7,070 bases of DNA from Pseudomonadota bacterium (GTDB taxonomy: Bacteria > Pseudomonadota > Gammaproteobacteria > Pseudomonadales > Azotimanducaceae), in contig JAQCAK010000094.1 of the NCBI GenBank assembly GCA_027621895.1, forward strand, positions 1 through 7,070, given 5' to 3'. Below, piece by piece: positions 1-5,368 of the stretch (position 1 is its first letter; each line of letters begins with the position of its first letter). Under the pieces are notes generated by a model. That model had not been told where the DNA came from and did no database searches. It saw only the letters and a list, made by a program, of their open reading frames with translations. Made by a program: the position numbers and the translations under genes.

Positions 1-1
1 T

Positions 2-166
2 CAGCAGGGCTCGACTCAGTATCTGCATGTTCGTGGTTCGCTCTCGAATAATCCGGATTTCACCGCACATATTAACCCCTGGTGGCGAGCCTTTGGAAAA
101 ACGTTCGGTATATCGTGCTTTTTTCAGGTCAGAATGACACATCAGGCCGGAAAGCAGCCGCTGTGA
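2..166 (+). CDS. Possible 3' fragment of an unidentified gene entering from the left edge
   Basis: One + frame is open from base 2 to a TGA at 164-166, giving 54 residues with no stop. It begins QQGSTQYLHVRGSL and contains an aromatic-rich NPWWRAFGKTFG stretch. I do not recognise a family and see no catalytic motif, signal peptide or membrane segment. If real, it is the C-terminus of a gene whose body lies outside the window, ending 35 bases before the lipoprotein start at 202. Against it, 54 open codons can arise by chance at this base composition, and the last third (after the CFF residues) looks less protein-like. Its status rests only on the open frame. Confidence 0.25.
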   Translation, partial: QQGSTQYLHVRGSLSNNPDFTAHINPWWRAFGKTFGISCFFQVRMTHQAGKQPL

Positions 167-177
167 GATAATTTGCA

Positions 178-757
178 GTGTCCCTGATTGAATTTGAGAC
201 CATGAATAGCCGCCTTGCCAGCAGGATAACGATGCTCTGGATCGCGTTTTCCTGGCTTGCCGGCTGCGACCATGAATCTCCCGGCGGCACAATCCTGTTT
301 CCCCCGCAGACCGGCCAGTTCACCGGGGACAGGCTGACCCAGAGGGGGAGAGGTGGGTCAGGGGCCTGCCCTGGGCTCACCACGGGATATGACTCTCAAT
401 GGCACCGGCTGACATTGCCTCGCAGGTGCAACCGGCACTGCTGCTGGTTTATGACGTGTTTTATCAGCGCCTGCTTGGTATCGATGTGGAAGCCCGGGAA
501 CGAAGCTTATTGCTTGATAGGTAAGGTAATGGTCCGACGCCGGGTGGCATCGCGACGTTTGCGCTGGACGACAGGGCAGACCGGGTCTATCTCCTTGATT
601 CGCGAACCGGGCGAATCCTGGATGCGGACCTGAACACTGGCGCTCGTGTTACGTTGAAGGCGGCGATACCGGCATGTTGGCCGTGGTAGATGCGGGTCTC
701 GATGCCCTGTTTCTAATTGATCCGACCACTGGCGACAGGGTAATGGCTTCCTATTGA
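178..757 (+). pseudogene. Decayed lipoprotein with beta-propeller-like repeats (several frameshifts and an internal stop)
   Basis: The ATG at 202 opens a bacterial lipoprotein signal peptide: N-terminal Arg residues, a hydrophobic core, then the lipobox LAGC with Cys22 as the lipidation site and Asp at +2. In E. coli, Asp at +2 favours retention in the inner membrane. The same frame continues through ILFPPQTGQFTGDRLTQRG and then loses sense. Protein-like sequence resumes in a second frame (GQGPALGSPRDMTLNGTG, 356-412, ending in TGA). A third frame carries RLLGIDVEARERSLLLD (468-518), a TAA at 522-524, then RVYLLDSRTGRILDADL (582-632). The second frame returns with VVDAGLDALFLIDPTTGDR and a terminal TGA at 755-757. 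The repeated pattern of a hydrophobic strand, 'D', a short linker and 'TG-R' resembles NHL/SMP-30/YVTN-type beta-propeller blades. The pieces keep their order, so one ancestral gene with at least three frame changes, and probably an internal deletion near 340-356, is the simplest reading. GTG at 178 is an alternative in-frame start. Sequencing error could explain some of the shifts, but hardly all of them. Confidence 0.7.
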
Positions 758-2394
758 CCAGTTTCAGGTGAAAACGCTGCCGTGGCTCGGCCTGTAACGC
801 GGTTTTCGATGGATTGCTGGCGAAGGTACTCATCGTAGGTTCCATGGAAGTCGTTCAGCTTTCCGTCCCTGATCTCGACGATTCGGGTTGCCAGTGATGA
901 CACGAACTCACGGTCGTGACTGACGAAAATCAGCGTGCCCTCGTAGTGTTCCAGAGCCAGGTTGAGTGCCTCGATGGATTCCATGTCCAGGTGATTGGTA
1001 GGTTCGTCCAGCAGCATCACGTTAGGCGATGACATGATCAGTTTGCCGAACAGCAGGCGGTTCTTTTCACCACCGGAACAGACCCTGGCGGCCTTCTTGA
1101 AGTCGTCTGATGAGAACAGCAGACGGCCCAGCGTTGCTCTGACGATCTGATCGTCGTGACCCTCGTTACGCCACTGGCTCATCCAGTCAAACAGGTTCAT
1201 GTCGTTGTTGAATTCGGTACTGGTGTCCTGTGGACAGTATCCCAGCGTAGCGTTTTCAGCCCATTTGATCTCGCCGGTCCTGGGTTCGAGGTCATTCATC
1301 AGGCACTTCAGCAGGGTAGATTTGCCCACGCCGTTTTCCCCGATGATCGCGAGACGCGTACCCGCCTCGATGATGAGGTCACCACCGGAAAACAGGGTTT
1401 CATCGTCAAATCCGTGGCCGAGGTTTTCAACCGTCAGGGCGAGCTTGTGCAGTTTTGTGTCCTGCTCGAATCGAATGAAGGGGCTGACCCGGCTCGAGGG
1501 TTTGATGTCTTCCAGTTCAATCTTTTCGATCTGGCGTGCTCTCGAAGTGGCCTGTCTTGCTTTTGAAGCATTGGCAGAGAAACGACTGACGAAATGCTTG
1601 AGTTCCAGGATCTGTGCTTTCTTTTTCGCGTTCTGCGATTGCACTCTTTCCCTGGCAGCCGTGGAGGCGATCATGAAGTCGTCATAGTTGCCGGGATAGA
1701 CTTTCAGGGTTCCATAATCAATGTCAGCCATGTGCGTGCAGACGGCATTCAGGAAGTGGCGATCATGAGAAATGATGATCATGGTGCTTTTGCGTTCGTT
1801 CAGCGTATCTTCCAGCCAGCGAATGGTGTGGATATCCAGGTTGTTCGTGGGTTCATCGAGCAGCAGGATATCCGGATCAGAGAAAAGAGCCTGGGCCAGC
1901 AGCACCCGCAGTTTTTTGCCCGGAGCTACCTCACTCATCAGGCCGTAGTGCATGGATTCGTCGATACCGGCGCCTGACAGGATTTCACAGGCGCGACTCT
2001 CCGCCGTGTAACCGTCGAGTTCCGCGTACTCGACTTCCAGCTCCGCTACTTTGAAGCCGTCCTCCTCGGACATCTCCGGCAGGGCGTAGATTCTGTCCCT
2101 TTCCTGTTTGACGCGGGACAGTTGCCGGTCGCCCATGATGACCGCGTCAACCACCGTATATTGCTCAAAGGCAAACTGATCCTGGCTCAGTTCCCCGACC
2201 CGCAGGTTGGGATCAATGGAGACATTACCTGACGTTGGAGTCAGCTCGCCACTGAGGATTTTCATGAAAGTCGATTTGCCACAGCCGTTCGCGCCGATAA
2301 GGCCATAGCGGTTGCCATCGGTGAACTTGACCGAAATGTTTTCGAATAGAGGTTTGGCACCAAACTGAATGGTGACGTTGGCTGTGGAGATCAC
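751..2394 (-). CDS. ybiT: ABC-F family ATPase, YbiT type
   Basis: A soluble twin-ATPase ABC-F protein with no membrane segments. The family acts on the ribosome, binding near the E site to modulate translation. I recognise close similarity to E. coli YbiT throughout, for example FENISVKF, the ALPEMSEEDG arm region and FVSRFSANASK in the linker. Domain 1 has Walker A GANGCGKST (34-42), the YbiT-style degenerate signature SEVAPGKKLR (154-163), Walker B ILLLDEPTNNLD with Glu181, and switch His210. A basic interdomain linker spans about 240-320. Domain 2 has Walker A GENGVGKST (352-360), signature SGGEK (440-444), Walker B LLDEPTNHLD with Glu464, and His493. All catalytic residues are present. 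The start is GTG, preceded by AGGA six bases upstream, and matches the N-terminus of YbiT. The protein is 547 residues; E. coli YbiT is about 530 and ends at the position of Ile529-Glu530 here, so a 17-residue tail (NRVTGRATAAFSPETGQ) is extra. Its 3' end overlaps the end of the convergent pseudogene. A promoter lies at 2451-2479. Confidence 0.95.
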   Translation of the reverse strand: MISTANVTIQFGAKPLFENISVKFTDGNRYGLIGANGCGKSTFMKILSGELTPTSGNVSIDPNLRVGELSQDQFAFEQYTVVDAVIMGDRQLSRVKQERDRIYALPEMSEEDGFKVAELEVEYAELDGYTAESRACEILSGAGIDESMHYGLMSEVAPGKKLRVLLAQALFSDPDILLLDEPTNNLDIHTIRWLEDTLNERKSTMIIISHDRHFLNAVCTHMADIDYGTLKVYPGNYDDFMIASTAARERVQSQNAKKKAQILELKHFVSRFSANASKARQATSRARQIEKIELEDIKPSSRVSPFIRFEQDTKLHKLALTVENLGHGFDDETLFSGGDLIIEAGTRLAIIGENGVGKSTLLKCLMNDLEPRTGEIKWAENATLGYCPQDTSTEFNNDMNLFDWMSQWRNEGHDDQIVRATLGRLLFSSDDFKKAARVCSGGEKNRLLFGKLIMSSPNVMLLDEPTNHLDMESIEALNLALEHYEGTLIFVSHDREFVSSLATRIVEIRDGKLNDFHGTYDEYLRQQSIENRVTGRATAAFSPETGQ

Positions 2395-2450
2395 GGCAAA
2401 TCCTGTCTTTGGAGTTTTTTGTGGGGAAATCAGGGGCTTTGAGCGGCGCC

Positions 2451-2479
2451 ACTATATAGAGTTAACTGCCTGAGGTCGA
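2451..2479 (-). promoter_or_regulatory. Candidate sigma70-type promoter for the ybiT-like gene
   Basis: On the minus strand, TCGACC (2479-2474; 4 of 6 against TTGACA) is followed after exactly 17 bases by TATAGT (2456-2451; 5 of 6 against TATAAT). This would start transcription near 2444 and leave a 5' leader of about 50 bases before the GTG start. It sits in the 111-base gap behind the Rieske ferredoxin gene, where no convincing terminator is visible, so read-through from the ferredoxin is also possible. Pattern match only. Confidence 0.5.
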
Positions 2480-2505
2480 GCGGATTCAGGTGGTGTCGGG
2501 ATTGT

Positions 2506-2820
2506 TCAGCCATCCGTGGCAATAATAAGCTGGCCGTCTTTCTCAATGACCGGGTAGCTGGCGATATCCTGGGTAGCAGGCCCACCGAGACATTGCCCCG
2601 TGGTGACGTCGAATCTGGCGCCGTGAAGAGGACAGGTCACCGTCCCCCCCCTGAGCCTGCCCTTGGACAGAAGCACACGGCCGTGGGAGCAGATGTTGGA
2701 GACCGCGTAATGCTTGCCTTCGATATTGCAGAGCAGGATATGCCTGTCGCCGGACTGCAGGCCGATCATTTCTCCTTCAGCGAGGGGTTCGCTGATGCTT
2801 GTCTCATTGGTTACCGACAC
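2506..2820 (-). CDS. Rieske-type [2Fe-2S] ferredoxin
   Basis: A small (104-residue) soluble electron carrier. It has the complete Rieske cluster-binding pair: Cys44-Ser-His46 and Cys63-Pro-Leu-His66, separated by 16 residues, in the order SNICSHG...VTCPLHGARFDVTTG. It lacks the additional cysteine pair that forms a disulfide in bc1-type Rieske proteins. There is no signal peptide or membrane anchor. This is the form found as the ferredoxin component of bacterial ring-hydroxylating dioxygenases (BphF/NDO ferredoxin type) and of NirD-like domains. In the oxygenase systems it passes electrons one at a time from a flavin reductase to the oxygenase alpha subunit. The start is GTG with AAGG about eight bases upstream. 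It lies 81 bases after the thiolase stop on the same strand, with a stem-loop between them, and 111 bases before ybiT. The Rieske oxygenase at 5369-6796 is a plausible partner but is not adjacent, and no reductase gene is in the window. Confidence 0.93.
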   Translation of the reverse strand: MSVTNETSISEPLAEGEMIGLQSGDRHILLCNIEGKHYAVSNICSHGRVLLSKGRLRGGTVTCPLHGARFDVTTGQCLGGPATQDIASYPVIEKDGQLIIATDG

Positions 2821-2865
2821 GATGCTGCCTTTCGCCTGTCTCTATTCAAAATCTGTGCCGCGACC

Positions 2866-2890
2866 CACGGTGTCTGCAGGTGACACCGTG
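2866..2890. other. Perfect 9-bp stem-loop between thiolase and ferredoxin genes
   Basis: CACGGTGTC (2866-2874) and GACACCGTG (2882-2890) are exact inverted copies around a 7-base loop. The structure begins 12 bases past the thiolase stop and ends 46 bases before the ferredoxin start. Neither side carries a T tract, so it is not a standard Rho-independent terminator. It could be an mRNA-stabilising 3' end for the thiolase message, a partial attenuator, or a protein-binding palindrome. The inverted repeat itself is certain; the role is not. Confidence 0.55.
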
Positions 2891-2901
2891 AGCCGCTGGT
2901 T

Positions 2902-4131
2902 CTACATTCTTTCGATGATGACCGCGGGAGCCATACCACCGGCTGCACACATGGTGATCAGTCCCATTGATTGATCTCGGCGCTCGAGTTCGTCCAGCGC
3001 CATGCCGATCAGCATGGCACCGGTCGCTCCAATCGGGTGACCCAGCGCGATAGCCCCGCCGTTCACATTAAGCTTTTCGTGTTCAACGCCCAGGTCCCGC
3101 ATAAACTTCACGGGAACCACGGCGAAAGCCTCGTTCACCTCGAACAGATCGATGTCCTTAAGCGTCATCTTCGCTTTGTCCAGTACCTTTTTCGCGGCAT
3201 CGACCGGTGCATTCAGAATGTATTCCGGCGAGTGGCCCATGTTGGCCATTGCCTTGATTTTCGCCCTGGGTTTGAGTCCGTGGGCCCGGGCGTATGCCGG
3301 TGATGCAAGTACCACTGCGCCGGCGCCGTCGACAACCCCTGATGAACTGCCTGCATGGTGTACATGTTCGATTTTGAGATCAGGCCATTTTTTGGCAACC
3401 ATCTCCCGAAACGTCAGGCCGGAATCGAAAAAGGGCATATCCATGAAATTGCCGAAAACGGGATTCAGGTTGGCCAGGGATTCAGCAGTGGTCTGGGGTC
3501 TTGGGAATTCCTCTGTGTCCAGTGCCAGGGTGCCGTCGGGGCGATAAACCGGAATCAGGCTTTTCTTAAACGCGCCGCTTTCAAGGGCCTTGCCCGCGCG
3601 CCGCTGGCTTTCAGCGGAAAATGCATCAAGTTCCTGGCGACTGTAGCCTTCCTCAGTGGCGATGATATCTGCAGCGATACCGACGTTGGTCTGCGGGTGG
3701 GCATTGCGCAGGTCCAGGTTGCCGGCATCGAGAGGCGTGGGGATGCCCTCGGCAGCAACGTAGGACATCATTTCAACACCACCGGCGATGATCAGGTCCT
3801 CCATGCCGCTCATGATACTGGCAGCGCCCATATTGACAGCACTGATACCGCCGCCGCAGAAACGGTCGAGCGTAACCCCCGAGGCCTTGATTGAATAGCC
3901 CGCATCGAGTGCTGCCATCCGAGCGATACAGGCACTCTGGTGCTTGATCTGGCTGCTGCAGCTGATAATCACGTCATCAATCTCTTCCGTATTCAGTGCG
4001 TTTCTTTCCACCAGTGCTTTCAGAACGGTGGACAGCAGTTTCTGTGGATGGATATCCCACAACGCTCCTTTACCCTGTTTACCCACGCCTCTTGGTGTGC
4101 GTGCTGTGTCAATGATCCAGGCTTCAGACAT
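2902..4131 (-). CDS. Thiolase (acetyl-CoA C-acyltransferase/acetyltransferase family)
   Basis: Thiolases catalyse CoA-dependent cleavage of 3-ketoacyl-CoA to acetyl-CoA plus a shortened acyl-CoA, or the reverse condensation. From the ATG at 4131 the protein has 409 residues, a usual length for the family. Catalytic residues are visible: nucleophilic Cys92 in LDRFCGGGISAVNMG, the oxyanion-hole NEAF loop (333-336), His365 in GGAIALGHPIGATGA, and the second cysteine, Cys395, in TMCAAGGMAPA. The N-terminus AWIIDTARTP is the usual first strand of the fold. The protein is cytosolic, with no targeting signal. The start at 4131 is chosen because AAAGGA lies just upstream and family homology begins there; the frame stays open to a TTG at 4260. 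Substrate chain length or ring structure cannot be read from sequence. Neighbouring Rieske proteins suggest a degradative (beta-oxidation, aromatic or steroid side-chain) rather than a storage-polymer role, but this is inference. Confidence 0.93.
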   Translation of the reverse strand: MSEAWIIDTARTPRGVGKQGKGALWDIHPQKLLSTVLKALVERNALNTEEIDDVIISCSSQIKHQSACIARMAALDAGYSIKASGVTLDRFCGGGISAVNMGAASIMSGMEDLIIAGGVEMMSYVAAEGIPTPLDAGNLDLRNAHPQTNVGIAADIIATEEGYSRQELDAFSAESQRRAGKALESGAFKKSLIPVYRPDGTLALDTEEFPRPQTTAESLANLNPVFGNFMDMPFFDSGLTFREMVAKKWPDLKIEHVHHAGSSSGVVDGAGAVVLASPAYARAHGLKPRAKIKAMANMGHSPEYILNAPVDAAKKVLDKAKMTLKDIDLFEVNEAFAVVPVKFMRDLGVEHEKLNVNGGAIALGHPIGATGAMLIGMALDELERRDQSMGLITMCAAGGMAPAVIIERM

Positions 4132-4276
4132 CTCTATTTCCTTTGTCGGTTGTAGTGGCTTTCCTGCCAGCTGGTTTGCGTTGTCCGCGATCAGTACCGC
4201 GGTGCTGGAGGCGTCGATATGGGCGTTTTTTTCTGCGAATTGCAGCGCCAAAAGTAGCAATAATCAGCCACGAATG

Positions 4277-4308
4277 TCACGTGAAAGCGCTATCAGGCAC
4301 GATGATAG
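4277..4308. promoter_or_regulatory. Paired palindromes in the divergent thiolase/bicupin spacer
   Basis: Two inverted repeats lie five bases apart: the exact 8-bp palindrome TCACGTGA (4277-4284), and CTATCA (4290-4295) with TGATAG (4303-4308) around a 7-base spacer. They sit about 150 bases upstream of the thiolase start and 80-110 bases upstream of the bicupin start, where a shared operator would be expected. No regulator gene is in the window and I cannot match either repeat to a known factor. Short palindromes of this size can occur by chance. Confidence 0.3.
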
Positions 4309-4339
4309 TGGTTGGCGGGCGCGGCTGGCAGGGCGACGC

Positions 4340-4362
4340 TTGACAGGTCCTGATGCTATGCT
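4340..4362 (+). promoter_or_regulatory. Candidate promoter elements for the bicupin gene
   Basis: An extended -10-like element, TGCTATGCT (4354-4362; TATGCT is 4 of 6 against TATAAT, with the upstream TG), lies 27 bases before the ATG. An exact TTGACA is present at 4340-4345, but only 11 bases before the -10, too close for a normal pairing. Either the extended -10 acts alone or the TTGACA pairs with a poorer -10 further on. The transcript leader would be about 20 bases, and GGGAG at 4379-4383 provides the ribosome binding site. For the opposite strand I found no convincing promoter for the thiolase in 4132-4389. Confidence 0.35.
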
Positions 4363-4389
4363 TTTGCTGACCAGCAGCGGGAGCAGATC

Positions 4390-5280
4390 ATGAGCGTTGA
4401 AGACAGTGTGCAGGACGATATTCAAAAAGTTGAAGCGTCAACGGGCAATCCCCGGGGTGGACTGGAACTGTGTTTCAACCTGCCACCTGATCGGCGTCAG
4501 ACTTCCGACGTTTGGTCAATAGCGGGCTGGCGCATCCGTTTCCTGGCTCTGCCGCCGGATGGTGAAATGACGCTGCCTTCAGCGGAATCTTACATCAAGG
4601 TGATACTGGGTAGCCTCGCGACGCCCCGCCGGGGGTGCTTTTCGGAAGACTTCACCGTGCGAAGTACCAGGGTCATGGAGTCCGGCATCCGGGCCGGTGA
4701 AAACGGTACGCTGCTCGCGGTGTGTGAAAAGTCAGCGTCCGCGTCGATGCCCATCACGACCATGGACCAATGCCGATTCGAGGGTCCCGACGCAGACAGG
4801 CTCGCGTGGAAGCGTTTCAGCGAACGGTTTGGTGCGTTCACGGATTACTTCAATGAGCTGGACAATCACATGGCGGATGGCTTTCATCTGGTTGACCCTG
4901 CGGGTCGTGAAATCGTCTATGTGAACTTCTGGACCTGCGGCAAAAGGGGCGACGTTTCGACCCATAACCATGGTCACTCACCAGGGCCGCATTCACCGGC
5001 GTTTGTTGAAGTGCACCTGGTGCTGAACAACGGCACGGGGCAGGGCGGCATGTATGAAACTGACGGCCCTGAGAGCGTGAAACGGATGCGTCATATCATG
5101 CAGGCCGGAGAGGAACATGGTCCTTTCTTCCACCACCGGGATGGCCGGCCGGTTCGACTGGAAAATGGCGCGGTCAGCTATCCCTGGCATGGTTGGGAAA
5201 GTGGTGATGACAGGCAGCCGGGTCAGGCTTATGACCTGGTGGCAGCTTTTGAAATCAATCCTGAGCTTGCCACCCTGTAG
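4390..5280 (+). CDS. Two-domain cupin-like protein of unassigned function
   Basis: 296 residues, soluble, with no signal peptide or membrane segment. The ATG has a good ribosome binding site (GGGAG, six bases before it). Residues about 25-115 look like a first beta-barrel (GWRIRFLALPPDGEMTLP, YIKVILGSL, then IRAGENGTLLAV) without an obvious metal-binding set. Residues about 170-290 form a second, metal-binding-type cupin: YVNFWTCGKRGDVSTHNHG, with His192, His194 and His196, followed by AFVEVHLVLNNGTGQGGMY with Glu207 and His209, and late histidines at 248-249 and 267. The H-x-H followed by E is the usual cupin motif 1 arrangement; the late histidines could complete a site. The second half reminds me of the cupin domain at the C-terminus of fungal aldos-2-ulose dehydratase/isomerase, from memory only. 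It is divergent from the thiolase and convergent with the Rieske oxygenase, so it is transcribed alone. An isomerase, dehydratase, dioxygenase or sugar-binding role are all possible. Confidence 0.85.
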   Translation: MSVEDSVQDDIQKVEASTGNPRGGLELCFNLPPDRRQTSDVWSIAGWRIRFLALPPDGEMTLPSAESYIKVILGSLATPRRGCFSEDFTVRSTRVMESGIRAGENGTLLAVCEKSASASMPITTMDQCRFEGPDADRLAWKRFSERFGAFTDYFNELDNHMADGFHLVDPAGREIVYVNFWTCGKRGDVSTHNHGHSPGPHSPAFVEVHLVLNNGTGQGGMYETDGPESVKRMRHIMQAGEEHGPFFHHRDGRPVRLENGAVSYPWHGWESGDDRQPGQAYDLVAAFEINPELATL

Positions 5281-5304
5281 AACAGAATCCTGTTCCCGCA
5301 ATCA

Positions 5305-5327
5305 ATCGGGCGCAACCGCTGCCCGAT
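5305..5327. terminator. Stem-loop between convergent genes, weak terminator candidate
   Basis: ATCGGGC (5305-5311) pairs exactly with GCCCGAT (5321-5327) around a 9-base loop, 24 bases after the bicupin stop and 41 bases beyond the stop of the convergent oxygenase gene. It is in the right place to end transcription from both sides. No T run follows on either strand, so if it terminates, it is probably not by the classical intrinsic mechanism. A second small A/T-rich hairpin (CGTTTT/AAAACG, 5354-5368) abuts the oxygenase stop codon. Confidence 0.4.
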
Positions 5328-5368
5328 CTTCAAACAGGTGACAGGATCCTTGTCGTTTTCGAAAAACG

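Noticed and set aside
129..383. An 84-codon minus-strand open frame across the pseudogene
   Set aside because: It overlaps the recognisable lipoprotein signal peptide on the opposite strand and its translation is low-complexity and proline-rich with no motif.
1156..1977. Three long + strand open frames opposite the ybiT-like gene
   Set aside because: They are antisense to a fully conserved ABC-F gene with all motifs intact, and their translations match no family I recognise.
2225..2452. A 75-codon minus-strand frame over the start of the ybiT-like gene
   Set aside because: It overlaps the Walker A region in another frame and starts at the promoter -10; it is a frame shadow.
3355..3894. A 179-codon + strand open frame opposite the thiolase
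   Set aside because: Antisense shadow of a gene with intact catalytic residues; no independent start signal or recognisable domain.
5343..5350. AGGATCCT palindrome after the bicupin gene
   Set aside because: Eight-base palindrome that contains an ordinary restriction-site sequence; no flanking symmetry or second copy in the spacer.
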